Assembly: GCA_024234815.1 (NCBI GenBank)
Contig: JACKNO010000004.1
Coordinates: 434,001 to 498,000 of the forward strand
Length of the DNA: 64,000 nucleotides
Source: Pseudomonadales bacterium
GTDB taxonomy: Bacteria > Pseudomonadota > Gammaproteobacteria > Pseudomonadales > Halieaceae
Direction: 5' to 3'
Part shown: positions 50,560-59,378 of the stretch, piece by piece
How the letters are laid out: every line of letters starts with the position of its first letter
How positions within the stretch are numbered: the stretch's first letter is position 1
The notes under the pieces: model-generated
Seen by the model: only the letters and a program-made list of their open reading frames with translations
The model's database searches: none
Told to the model about the DNA's origin: nothing
Position numbers and translations under genes: made by a program

Positions 50560-52101
50560 ATGTATCGCTACAGTGTTGATAACGCCGTAACTTTCACATC
50601 GGAAGATGTCGTACTGTTCAGGGAGGCGCCGTTCGCCTGCTGGATGGAACGTCTCACCCTTGAAAACCCCGATCACGGAATTCCCCCGGACGTCGGTAGC
50701 GTCCCACCCCGGGGCGTAACCCAACCCCAGGATGAACTGGCAGATACCCTGCGCGCAGAGGGCAAGGATGTGCGGCTCATCGACTGGGATATGGACGAGG
50801 CCATGCGCCGCAAGGCCACACTTGAAGCCATGTACGAGGGTGCCGATTTTATCGTGAACGGCCAGCTGGCCCACGAGTCCCTGTCAACCCCGGTCAATTT
50901 GCTGGTACGCACCAGCGGCTATTCCAGCCTGGGGGATTTTCTCTATATTCCCTGCGATACGCAGAACGGCAAAACTTCGCGGTCGATCTTCGGTTTGTGC
51001 TTCCAGGCTGACCTGCTGGACTACCTGCAGGGGCAGTTGCCGCCGCAGATGTTCATCATCCAGGGCGGCGACGACCTGGTGCCGCTGCCCACCGAAAACC
51101 ATATCTACCACTACCGGGCGGTGAAACAGCGCTTCGTCGAGTCAATGCACAGTTTTCGCAAACACCGCATGCCGGACCCCGCGGAGTCCGCGCATTTTGG
51201 GCGTTGGTCGGAATGTGCATGCGAAGTGCTCAAGCAGCGCATGCTGCGCGAGGAGAACCGGGTAGACGAAACTGACGCGCGGGATCAGGTACAGGAAGCA
51301 GAGCAGGAGCAAAGGCGTGAACCAGGTCAGGCGCAGGAGCGGGAGTACGTCGAGCCCCTGCGCCAGGCGATGGGAGCCGCGGCTGGCGGTGGCCAGAATC
51401 CCTACGACCTGGACGATATCAGGCCGGCGGCGGGGCTGGCGGGAGATGCGCGGGCCCTGGCGATGGCGCTGACCGGGGTCGGCACGGTAAGCGCGGCGCA
51501 GAGCGCTCCGGTGGTCAATCTGACCCTGGTCGAACAGGCGCGTATGCTGAAACCGGGCACCTACAAGCCCGGCCCCGGCGTTTACCGACTGGGTCCTCCG
51601 CGGGCAGTCAGGAACGAAGCAGCGCAAAGTCGGGCGGGCGCCGGAGGTCCGGAAGCGGCCGCTGCGTCATTTCCGGACGCACTGCCGACGGCACCGGACA
51701 AGCGCAGGTACAACCGGCGGATATCCGACGCTGCCCTGCAGAACCTTGAGTTTATCGGCAGCAGTGAGCCGGCGGCGGCCATAGATTCGGACAGCGCATC
51801 GACGGTGCCCCCACCACCAGCCGCGGGCTCAGCGCCAGCGCCGAGTTTGCGGGACCCTCGTGTGCGCACATCCCCGGCAACCGAAATAGCAGCCTTGCAG
51901 GCGCCCGGCTCGATACTGGGTCGCGAAACCGTGTGGGGTATATCGGCGGATGCGCAGCCGGCCGAGACTCCGTCCGGCAGCGCGGTGTTGGGGCCGGTAC
52001 GGCCGCAGCCCGCGGTGCGTCCTTCGATCGATATGGATAGCACGCATGTCGCCACACCGGGGCCGCGCCTCAGCACAGCCCGCGATAAGACTGACAACTG
52101 A
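50560..52101 (+). CDS. Orphan RecB/TM0106-like nuclease-domain protein with disordered tail
   Basis: This 513-residue protein has an N-terminal 220-residue region whose layout (LEAMYEGADFIVNGQLAH, LLVRTSGYSSLGDFLYIPCDT, SIFGLCFQADLLDYLQGQLPPQMFIIQG) resembles the N-terminal half of TM0106-type RecB-like nucleases. The rest is disordered, rich in A, P, Q, E and R. In canonical members the equivalent of CDTQNGKTS reads DTKLAR with a catalytic lysine; here that lysine is replaced or shifted, so activity is doubtful. No helicase half is present. I see no operon partner. Confidence 0.6.
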   Translation: MYRYSVDNAVTFTSEDVVLFREAPFACWMERLTLENPDHGIPPDVGSVPPRGVTQPQDELADTLRAEGKDVRLIDWDMDEAMRRKATLEAMYEGADFIVNGQLAHESLSTPVNLLVRTSGYSSLGDFLYIPCDTQNGKTSRSIFGLCFQADLLDYLQGQLPPQMFIIQGGDDLVPLPTENHIYHYRAVKQRFVESMHSFRKHRMPDPAESAHFGRWSECACEVLKQRMLREENRVDETDARDQVQEAEQEQRREPGQAQEREYVEPLRQAMGAAAGGGQNPYDLDDIRPAAGLAGDARALAMALTGVGTVSAAQSAPVVNLTLVEQARMLKPGTYKPGPGVYRLGPPRAVRNEAAQSRAGAGGPEAAAASFPDALPTAPDKRRYNRRISDAALQNLEFIGSSEPAAAIDSDSASTVPPPPAAGSAPAPSLRDPRVRTSPATEIAALQAPGSILGRETVWGISADAQPAETPSGSAVLGPVRPQPAVRPSIDMDSTHVATPGPRLSTARDKTDN

Positions 52102-52156
52102 CGTCAGTGAGCCAATTGCGCGGTGCCACTGCGGTGGCCGGCAAATAATTCCTACC

Positions 52157-53311
52157 TTATGTTCGCAGCTTGCTGAAGCAGTTGCGCAACTCCGTGAGGA
52201 ACAGTTCCGGCTGTTCCAGGGCGGCGAAATGTCCCCCTCTGTCGAGTTCGTTCCAGTAAAAGAGATTGGAGAAACGGTTCTGCGCCCAGCGGCGGCTGCA
52301 GCGGAAAATTTCCCTGGGAAAAATGGAACAGCCCACCGGCATATCGATCGGATCCATATTCGGCTTGTTGAAGCTTTCCCAGTACAGGCGAGCTGAGCTG
52401 GCGGCGGAGTTGGTCAACCAGTAGAACATGACGTTGTCCAGCATCTCGTCCCGCGTGAGCACATGCTCCGGGTGTTTTACCCCGTTCTTTTCGCAGTCCG
52501 TCCAGGCATAAAACTTTTCGACTATCCAGGCCATCTGGCCAACCGGCGAATCCGCCAATCCATAGCCCAGGGTCTGGGGGCGCGTGGATTGCTGCTTGGA
52601 ATAGCCCGAATCCCATTCGCTATAATACGACATGGCCTCCAGCGCCGATTGTTCCTGGGGGCTCAGGTTATCCATCGTCGCGGGATCGGGTGCGACGATC
52701 GGCATCGTGATATGGATACCCGCGCAGTCGTTTGTCTCGGTTTGTCCCATGCTCTGGGTAATGAACGCACCCCAGTCGCCGCCCTGGGCCACGTAGCGCT
52801 TGTAGCCCAGGCGCGCCATCAGCTGCCCCCACATTTCACCTATTTTCCGGGCAGAGGTGCCATTGCTGCGGGGCTTGCCTGAAAACCCGTAGCCCGGCAG
52901 GGATGGCACGACCACATGGAATGCGTCCTCCGCCCTGCCGCCGTGGGCGACAGGGTCGGCCAGCGCGTCGATAACCTTGTGAAACTCCACTGGCGACCCC
53001 GGCCAGCCGTGGGAGATGATGATGGGCAGGGCGTCGGCGTGTGGGCTCCGGCGGTGGATGAAATGGATGTCGATGCCGTCGATCCCGGTGACGAATTGCG
53101 GCCATTCGTTCAGGCGTCGCTCGAACCGGCGCCAGTCATAGTCGTTCGCCCAGTAGTGGGCAAGTTCACGGGTATACTCCAGCGGAATGCCCTGGCTCCA
53201 GTCCTGGCAGGTTTCGCGTTCGGGCCAGCGCGTGCGGGCGAGTCGCTGTTTGAGATCCTGTAATTGATCGTCCGGTATGGCAACGGTAAAGGGAGATATC
53301 TTCGTGGTCAT
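52157..53311 (-). CDS. Epoxide hydrolase (EHN-type alpha/beta hydrolase)
   Basis: This 384-residue enzyme has the epoxide-hydrolase N-terminal region (FTVAIPDDQLQDLKQRLARTRWP), then an alpha/beta fold with the oxyanion segment SHGWPGSPVEF near residue 100 and nucleophile Asp179 in GGDWGAFI. Such enzymes open epoxides to diols. ATG 53311 matches the family N-terminus, whereas an upstream in-frame ATG adds 32 unrelated residues. It is convergent with the nuclease-like gene. Confidence 0.87.
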   Translation of the reverse strand: MTTKISPFTVAIPDDQLQDLKQRLARTRWPERETCQDWSQGIPLEYTRELAHYWANDYDWRRFERRLNEWPQFVTGIDGIDIHFIHRRSPHADALPIIISHGWPGSPVEFHKVIDALADPVAHGGRAEDAFHVVVPSLPGYGFSGKPRSNGTSARKIGEMWGQLMARLGYKRYVAQGGDWGAFITQSMGQTETNDCAGIHITMPIVAPDPATMDNLSPQEQSALEAMSYYSEWDSGYSKQQSTRPQTLGYGLADSPVGQMAWIVEKFYAWTDCEKNGVKHPEHVLTRDEMLDNVMFYWLTNSAASSARLYWESFNKPNMDPIDMPVGCSIFPREIFRCSRRWAQNRFSNLFYWNELDRGGHFAALEQPELFLTELRNCFSKLRT

Positions 53312-53515
53312 GGCGCTGTGTCCTGCAGGCTCTGTGTTGGAGAGCCCAACCCTACGGCAGGACAAGGTGCCTGTGCAAGTGGCGGCTGGCCTGGAGGAAT
53401 TTGACAAATTTCAGGCAAGCCAGCATGGTTCCCGAATCGATCGGCGAACGCGGGTACGCGCCAGCCGACGCGCAACCGGCCCGACTGTGACAGGGCCCGC
53501 TATGGAGGAAACTGG

Positions 53516-53965
53516 ATGATAGGCAGAAATATCACGGCAACCGCACTCGTGTTGGCGTTCGCCGCTGCTGGCGCCGTTGCCGGCAAACCCCGCGGCGCGG
53601 TGGAGTGTTCGGAGCTGAACTGGGCGCCCGAGGTACTGGCCCAGAATCCGGATATAGCGCTGGCATGCCAGGGCGTGTACCAGAAAGATGGCAAGTTGTA
53701 TGCGAAAGCGACGATCGAAGTTGTCCGGGTGCAGGGCAGTACCCTCAAGTTCCGCACGGTGCGCAACGACGGCAGCGTGGGTCCCCGGCGCAGTGTCAAG
53801 CTCGGGAAAAACTGGCGAGTGCGACTGGACGGTCGCGAGTATCTCCTGGGCGAGCTGAGCCCAGGCCAGCGTCTTAGCATCTACCTGCCCGAGGACCGGT
53901 TCTCCCTCACAGTGCTGGATAGTAGTGACGCGTCCGCCACGGCTATCGAGCGCGACGACGATTGA
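53516..53965 (+). CDS. Small secreted hypothetical protein
   Basis: This 149-residue protein has a signal peptide (about 1-22, ending AVA) and a compact periplasmic domain with CSELNWAPEVLAQNPDIALACQGVY near 30-54, where two cysteines could pair, and a beta-rich C-terminal half. GGAGG precedes ATG 53516. No named family was recognised. It is convergent with the gene at 54015. Confidence 0.72.
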   Translation: MIGRNITATALVLAFAAAGAVAGKPRGAVECSELNWAPEVLAQNPDIALACQGVYQKDGKLYAKATIEVVRVQGSTLKFRTVRNDGSVGPRRSVKLGKNWRVRLDGREYLLGELSPGQRLSIYLPEDRFSLTVLDSSDASATAIERDDD

Positions 53966-54014
53966 ACCATCCACTGCAGCGGCCGGTGGCGGGGAGCGCG
54001 ACACTTGCCGGCGC

Positions 54015-54353
54015 TCAGTCTTCCTCTACCCAGACCTTGCGCAGGGGTTCACCGAAATCATCATAGATGATCTTGCGTCGCGGTTGCGGCAAGCGACTGC
54101 GTTTGCGCAGCGCGGCGCGCCTGGGGGGCTGTTGGCGCCTGGCCTCTATGGCGGCGATGACCTCCGGGATCGGGGTGCGTGGTGCCGCAGGTTCTATGAA
54201 CAGCCTGCGATTCAGGAACAGGGGTGCGTCGCCGGGGTTCTTGCCGCTGATGCCCCTGGGAATCTCCTCCACCTCGCCGCCCTCATTCAGGAAACGCTCG
54301 GTTTCCTGTTGCAGCGTTTCGCGCACGTCCGCTTTTGATACAGGTTTCTTCAA
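54015..54353 (-). CDS. Conserved hypothetical, SutA-like motif
   Basis: This 112-residue protein has a helical N-terminal stretch LQQETERFLNEGGEVEEIPRGISG, which resembles the short FLxxGGxVxEI motif of the transcription factor SutA, followed by a proline- and arginine-rich C-terminal region. The similarity is short, so I do not name it. It may bind nucleic acid or RNA polymerase. No operon partner is evident; it is 49 bp from the convergent 53516 gene. Confidence 0.6.
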   Translation of the reverse strand: MKKPVSKADVRETLQQETERFLNEGGEVEEIPRGISGKNPGDAPLFLNRRLFIEPAAPRTPIPEVIAAIEARRQQPPRRAALRKRSRLPQPRRKIIYDDFGEPLRKVWVEED

Positions 54354-54442
54354 AATAGCCTGCTCCAGGCCGCCGGGTCCAAACCACCCAGTATAGCGGT
54401 GAGTCGGGTCAATTGCAGGGCGGAGTCGGCGCTTCCGCTAAT

Positions 54443-55423
54443 TTACCGGGCGGAGGCCTGACGGCTGGCAGGGCCAACGACAATCTGCCTGCGCAGGGCG
54501 GCCCCGGGCCCCGCCTCCTGCAAATGCACTTTGCCGTCGATGATATCGATCCCCATGCTGGCGAATATTGCGTCAAACGGCGGGACAGTGGTGGAGGCCG
54601 CTACTTCCTCGTACAGTCTGTGAAACAGCAGTACGCGATTCATGCTATCCAGCTGCGTGACAATTTCGGGCACCGAAAGGCGTTGACCGGCGCAGCACAG
54701 GCTGAGTTTTTCCAATGCCTTGTCCAGGCTCAGCTTTCCGCCGGACTGCTGGCGTAACCGGGTGTCCGCCGCCAGGAAATACCAGGCGCCGCTCCAGTAC
54801 ACGCGCATGAAACCGCCATTTTTGCGCAGATCGTCGCTGACAGAGTGCAGCGCCTGCCCCTCGAAACGGGTATCGCGTCGGCCTCTTTCAAAGCCATCGT
54901 AGAGTTTTTGCCACATCTGCTGCTCGCTGAGCAGTCCCACGCGCGCCTGCAGAATATTCTGGTAGTAACTCGCCAGGCCCTCGCTGAACCAGGCGTCGCC
55001 CCAGCCGCGGTAGGGTATCAGCAGGTGTGCGAGTTCGTGGTAGCTGGTCCAGGCCCGCTGCAATTCCTCGGGCGAGGCCTGTACGGTTGTAAAAAACTCC
55101 ACCCTGTCGAGGTCCTCGCGGTGCACCTGGGCCCAGGGAATCGGGTCGCTGGCACTTGCGGCGGTGGGTTCTATCGATATTTGCCAACTCTGTGCAGGCC
55201 AGTGGCCATAGACCTGGCGCAGGGCGGCGGCAATATAGTCCACCCACTGCAGCAGGTTTTCGCGCATGCCGGCAGGGAACTGGGGGCTGATAAGCACCTC
55301 CAGTTGGCGACCGTCCTGTTGCAGTATGTGACGGCTGGGTGCGGACTCGTCAGCCGGGTCGACGGTTGCCGACACGTGACTCACGACACATGCGAGCAGC
55401 AGGGCGAGTAGCGGGCGCCTCAC
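54443..55423 (-). CDS. Secreted gluzincin-like metallopeptidase, putative
   Basis: This 326-residue protein has a signal peptide (about residues 1-19) and a zinc-binding motif HELAH at 129-133 with Glu148 in FSEGLASYYQ, the layout of M1/M61-type peptidases. The start is GTG 55423 with only a weak ribosome site, six bases after the stop of the upstream MBL gene, so the two are probably co-transcribed. Substrates are unknown. Both active-site helices look complete. Confidence 0.75.
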   Translation of the reverse strand: MRRPLLALLLACVVSHVSATVDPADESAPSRHILQQDGRQLEVLISPQFPAGMRENLLQWVDYIAAALRQVYGHWPAQSWQISIEPTAASASDPIPWAQVHREDLDRVEFFTTVQASPEELQRAWTSYHELAHLLIPYRGWGDAWFSEGLASYYQNILQARVGLLSEQQMWQKLYDGFERGRRDTRFEGQALHSVSDDLRKNGGFMRVYWSGAWYFLAADTRLRQQSGGKLSLDKALEKLSLCCAGQRLSVPEIVTQLDSMNRVLLFHRLYEEVAASTTVPPFDAIFASMGIDIIDGKVHLQEAGPGAALRRQIVVGPASRQASAR

Positions 55424-55428
55424 GCGGA

Positions 55429-56403
55429 TTACGGCTGTCGCGCGGTGGGGCCTTTGCCGCCGAAGCCGGCGAGTTCGGCCATTCGCGAGAACAATTCAAA
55501 AATATCGGTGGACACTTGCGCGCCCGCAAATTCTCGGTAGAGGGAATCGACGTTGACTGCGATACGCTCGGAATCCGACCAGGCGGAATATTCGCGCAGC
55601 TCGATATCCCGGGCTGCGTCGAAGGCGCTCATGCCAGCATCAAAGCGCGCCCTGGCCTGGTCGCGCACGTACTCAAGGTACTGGCGCACGGCGGTGACGC
55701 CTTTCTTGTCTGTTATGGGGCCGTGACCGGGAACGATATGGTCGACATCCATGCCTTCGATCAGTCTACAGGCCTTGATCCAGTTGGCGACCGGACCCTG
55801 CCACATGATCGGCGTACCTTCGATAAAGAGGATGTCGCCGGTAAACACAGTGCGATCTACAGGTGAATGCACCAGCACATCTCCCCGGGTGTGGGCGGGG
55901 CCCACTTCGATAAGGTGCACTGGTTTGTCGCCGACCCGGAGGTCGAGATGACCGTCGAAGGTGCTGTTGGGTGGGGTGTGGGTTATGCCGCTGAACCTGA
56001 ACTGGCCGAAACAATGCAGGAAGTATTCGCCGACGGGGCCCATGGTGGCGGCCATTTCCATGATTGCCGCGAGGGCTTCGGGAGGCAGTTCATTCATTTC
56101 CCGGGCCGATGCGCTCGAGGCGATGATCCGGGCGTCGGCAACCAGTTCATTGCCGTGGCAGTGATCGCCGTTGGCATGGGTATTGACCAGCGTGCCTATG
56201 GATTTCGCTCTGGGTTCCGCCTTGCGCATGGCGCGCAGCATCTCGTCCGTCAGTGCCAGGTCAAACAGGGTATCGACCAGCAGGGACTCTTCGCCGTCGA
56301 CGATCAGGCCCGCGTTGCTCCAGCCCCAGCTTGCATGGGGGGCCAGCCATGCGTAGGCGCTGTCGGTCAAAGCCTGCAGGCCTGCGGTTGCTGTCTTTGT
56401 CAT
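55429..56403 (-). CDS. MBL-fold metal-dependent hydrolase
   Basis: This 324-residue protein has the MBL motif NTHANGDHCHGN at residues 74-85, with His76, Asp80 and His81 as ligands; the usual second His is Asn78, a known variant. VDGEESLLVDTLFD and VPGHGPITDKKG support the family. I start at ATG 56403, which gives a good ribosome site, rather than the earlier in-frame ATG. It is divergent from plsC and precedes the putative peptidase on the same strand. Confidence 0.83.
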   Translation of the reverse strand: MTKTATAGLQALTDSAYAWLAPHASWGWSNAGLIVDGEESLLVDTLFDLALTDEMLRAMRKAEPRAKSIGTLVNTHANGDHCHGNELVADARIIASSASAREMNELPPEALAAIMEMAATMGPVGEYFLHCFGQFRFSGITHTPPNSTFDGHLDLRVGDKPVHLIEVGPAHTRGDVLVHSPVDRTVFTGDILFIEGTPIMWQGPVANWIKACRLIEGMDVDHIVPGHGPITDKKGVTAVRQYLEYVRDQARARFDAGMSAFDAARDIELREYSAWSDSERIAVNVDSLYREFAGAQVSTDIFELFSRMAELAGFGGKGPTARQP

Positions 56404-56475
56404 GCCATTGCTCCGATCGTTACTCAGCTTGCCAATATTACGCAGATTCGCGTCGGAATACATGTGGAAGGTTTT

Positions 56476-56488
56476 CTACCGGGGGTAG
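56476..56488. promoter_or_regulatory. 5-3-5 palindrome before plsC
   Basis: CTACC GGG GGTAG lies 43-55 bp upstream of plsC and 73-85 bp upstream of the divergent MBL gene. It could be a small operator. Confidence 0.4.
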
Positions 56489-56530
56489 TATCTGGTTTAA
56501 TGTTCAGCCCGACTACGCTGGAATCTACCC

Positions 56531-57289
56531 ATGAACGTCATTCGCTCGACGCTGGTATTTACGTGGCTCGTGCTGTCGTTGATCCCCTGTGGAATAGCCC
56601 TGTTGATCGCCTCCCTGTTCCTCAAGGACGAAAAGGTGTGGTGGTGGTTTGCGGTGCCCTGGTTGAGTGGGGTAGTGGAGGCGGCGCGCCTGATCGGCGG
56701 GGTCAGGTACCGCCTGCACGGCGAAGAGAACCTGCCCGGCGCCAATGATATGCGCCGGGTCATCCTCTGTCCTAAACACCAATCCACCTGGGAAACATTT
56801 TTCTTCCCCAGTATGACCTCGCACCCGCTGGCGTTCGTGTTCAAAAAAGAGCTGTTGCGTATTCCGTTTTTTGGCTGGAGTATCGGCGCACTCAATATGA
56901 TCCACATCGACCGCAGCAAGGGCAAGGAGGCGTGGAACAAGGTGGCGGAGCAGGGCAGGGTGCTGATGGACCGCGGCAAGTGGATGATCATGTTCCCCGA
57001 GGGCACCCGTACCGAGCGCGGTAGCAAGGGCGTATACAAGGCGGGTGCGACCCGCCTTGCCGTTGCCACCGGGGCCTACGTGATTCCCATCGCGGTCACC
57101 TCGGGGCGTTGTTGGCCGCGGCGTTCGTTTTCCTTTATCCCGGGCGTGATTGATGTCTCCATAGGCGAGCCGGTCAGCGCCCAGGGCAGGGAGCCCGGTG
57201 AGCTTATGGATGAAGTGGAGCGTTGGATCGAGGCCGAGATGCGTCGCCTCGACCCGGAAGCATATAAAAAATCGGAATCGGGAGAGTAA
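56531..57289 (+). CDS. plsC: 1-acyl-sn-glycerol-3-phosphate acyltransferase
   Basis: This 252-residue membrane-associated enzyme adds the second acyl chain to lysophosphatidate. It has two N-terminal hydrophobic segments (8-30 and 35-55), the catalytic His83 of the HX4D/E motif in PKHQSTWETF (Glu88 in place of Asp, as in many proteobacterial members) and FPEGTR near 157. The DUF1145 gene follows 2 bp downstream and shares its transcript. Confidence 0.85.
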   Translation: MNVIRSTLVFTWLVLSLIPCGIALLIASLFLKDEKVWWWFAVPWLSGVVEAARLIGGVRYRLHGEENLPGANDMRRVILCPKHQSTWETFFFPSMTSHPLAFVFKKELLRIPFFGWSIGALNMIHIDRSKGKEAWNKVAEQGRVLMDRGKWMIMFPEGTRTERGSKGVYKAGATRLAVATGAYVIPIAVTSGRCWPRRSFSFIPGVIDVSIGEPVSAQGREPGELMDEVERWIEAEMRRLDPEAYKKSESGE

Positions 57290-57291
57290 CT

Positions 57292-57558
57292 ATGTCTGCA
57301 GGAAAAATTGGCTGCCTGGTACTGTACGCTGTGCTCGCAGCCGTTGCATTGACCGAAGCGGGCTCGAGCATCGGTGCCCTGGCGATCTGGGTGCTATTGG
57401 TACTTGTAGTGGTTCACGCGGTGGAAGTGGTGGTGTTTTTTCGCCTCTGCCAGCAGGCCGGCGGCTCGCTGCCGGGGAACATGCTGCAGGTGTTCGTATT
57501 TGGCTATTTCCACACAATCGAGATGAAAGCGGCAGTGGCGGCCAAGCAGCCGGGCTGA
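57292..57558 (+). CDS. DUF1145 membrane protein
   Basis: This 88-residue protein has two hydrophobic segments (about 6-27 and 30-52) and the conserved region NMLQVFVFGYFHTIEM near 60-75, typical of DUF1145. It begins 2 bp after plsC, so it may take part in phospholipid synthesis or membrane homeostasis. The function is not known. Confidence 0.82.
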   Translation: MSAGKIGCLVLYAVLAAVALTEAGSSIGALAIWVLLVLVVVHAVEVVVFFRLCQQAGGSLPGNMLQVFVFGYFHTIEMKAAVAAKQPG

Positions 57559-57615
57559 TCCGGCACTATCTGCAAAGGCAAACCGAACCGACCCGACAAG
57601 GAGAGAGTACCAACC

Positions 57616-58335
57616 ATGACAATCCAGACCCGCCCCATTGAATACCAGCACGGCACAGTGACCTGCGAGGGACTGCTGGCCTGGGACGACGCGATCGCCG
57701 GACCCCGGCCCGCCGTCGCCATCAGCCATACCTGGGCGGGGCGCAGCGCCTTTGAGGAAGCCAGCGCGGTGGAACTCGCGCGACAGGGCTATACCGGTTT
57801 TGCCATCGATCTGTATGGCAAGGGTGTGAGCGGCGCTACTCCTGAGGAAAATAGCGCGCTGATGGCTCCCCTGATGGAGGACCGCGCGTTGTTGCAGGCT
57901 CGTATCGCCGCCGCGGTGGCCGTACTCGGGCAGCAAGCTGAAGTGGCCCCCGGGAAAATCGCTGCTATCGGTTATTGTTTCGGCGGGCTCTGCGTGCTGG
58001 ACCTCGCCCGCGCCGGTGGTGACGTCAAAGCCGTGGTCAGTTTGCATGGCCTGTTCGGTGCTCCGGGCAATACAGCCGGCAGGAAAATCAGCGCCAGGGT
58101 GCTGTGCCTGCATGGATACGACGACCCCATGGCCCAGCCGCCCGCAATGCTCGAACTGGCCTCCGAGCTATCCGCGGCCGGAGCGGATTGGCAGATACAT
58201 GCCTACGGCAATACGGTGCACGCCTTCACCAACCCCGCAGCCAATAACCCGGACATGGGCACGGTATACAGCGAATTGGCTGACAAGCGTTCCCGGGTCG
58301 CGCTGCTGAATTTTCTACAGGAGGTTTTTAGCTGA
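57616..58335 (+). CDS. Dienelactone hydrolase family protein
   Basis: This 239-residue alpha/beta hydrolase has nucleophile Cys121 in GYCFGG, an acid at Asp169/170 in HGYDDPM and His202 in TVHAF, the dienelactone-hydrolase triad. GGAGAG precedes ATG 57616. Members act on lactones or esters of aromatic or sugar origin; the natural substrate is unknown. It is convergent with the alcohol dehydrogenase at 58365. Confidence 0.86.
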   Translation: MTIQTRPIEYQHGTVTCEGLLAWDDAIAGPRPAVAISHTWAGRSAFEEASAVELARQGYTGFAIDLYGKGVSGATPEENSALMAPLMEDRALLQARIAAAVAVLGQQAEVAPGKIAAIGYCFGGLCVLDLARAGGDVKAVVSLHGLFGAPGNTAGRKISARVLCLHGYDDPMAQPPAMLELASELSAAGADWQIHAYGNTVHAFTNPAANNPDMGTVYSELADKRSRVALLNFLQEVFS

Positions 58336-58364
58336 TCCCGGCCCCCGCCGCCAGTTCACCCGGG

Positions 58365-59378
58365 TCAGGGAACCAGCACGGCGGCGCCGTTAAAGCGGCC
58401 GTGACGCAGATCCTCCAGCGCGTCATTGGCTTTTTCAAGCGGGTAGGGGTGGACCGTGGTGGCCACTGGTATCGCTGCAGCCAGCGGCAGGAAATCGCTG
58501 CCGTCGCGGCGGGTAAGGTTGGCAACCGAGCATAGTTCCCGCTCTCCCCACAGCAGATCGTAGGAGAACGCGGGAATTTCCGACATGTGAATTCCCGCGC
58601 ACACCACGCGACCGCCTTTGCGAACAGCGGCCAGGGCCAGCGGAACCAGCGCACCTTCCGGCGCAAAAATGATCGCTCCGTCCAGGACTTGTGGCGGCGC
58701 CTGGCCCGATTCGCCAGCCCAGGTAGCGCCCAGTCCGCGCGCGAAATTCTGGGCGTCAAGATCGCCGGGGCGGGTGAAGGCGTAGATTTTCTGGCCGCGA
58801 TGCCGCGCCACCTGGGCCAGGATATGAGCGGCGGCGCCAAAGCCAAACAGGCCGATACTTTCGGCGGATTCGACAAGGCGATAGGCGCGGTAGCCGATGA
58901 GCCCGGCGCACAGCAGGGGCGCCGCCTGCAGGTCGTCATAGGCCGGGGGCAGTTCAAAACAGTAGGCGGTATCGGCGACGGCATACTCCGCAAAGCCACC
59001 ATCGATCTGGTAGCCGGTATAACGTGCGGCATCGCACAGATTTTCCTTATCGTGCAGGCAGTACCAGCAACTTCTGCAGCTACCCCCCAGCCACGGCACG
59101 CCCACACGCGATCCCGGCTTGAACCGGCTGACGCCGGAGCCGGCGCGCACGACTTCCCCGACAATCTGGTGGCCGGGAATCAGGGGCAGGCGGGGTTCAG
59201 TCAGTTCGCCGTCCACCACGTGCAGGTCGGTGCGGCAAATGCCACAGGCCCTGACCCTGAGAAGTAGCTGGTTCTCTCCCGGCTCCGGTACCGGTACTTG
59301 CCGCAGTTGCAAAGCTTGGCCGGGCCGGGTCAGAACCATCGCCCGCATGGTGGTAGCAATTGATGTGCCAGTACTCAC
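58365..59378 (-). CDS. Zinc-dependent alcohol dehydrogenase
   Basis: This 337-residue MDR enzyme has catalytic-zinc ligand CGICRTDLH near residue 45, HQIVGEV, and the structural-zinc cysteines in GSCRSCWYCLHDKENLC. The NAD(P) region around FGFGAAAHI is atypical in glycine spacing. GTG 59378 overlaps the stop of the upstream polyphosphate gene (GTGA), so coupling is likely; ATG 59348 is the alternative start. Substrate unknown. Confidence 0.86.
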   Translation of the reverse strand: MSTGTSIATTMRAMVLTRPGQALQLRQVPVPEPGENQLLLRVRACGICRTDLHVVDGELTEPRLPLIPGHQIVGEVVRAGSGVSRFKPGSRVGVPWLGGSCRSCWYCLHDKENLCDAARYTGYQIDGGFAEYAVADTAYCFELPPAYDDLQAAPLLCAGLIGYRAYRLVESAESIGLFGFGAAAHILAQVARHRGQKIYAFTRPGDLDAQNFARGLGATWAGESGQAPPQVLDGAIIFAPEGALVPLALAAVRKGGRVVCAGIHMSEIPAFSYDLLWGERELCSVANLTRRDGSDFLPLAAAIPVATTVHPYPLEKANDALEDLRHGRFNGAAVLVP

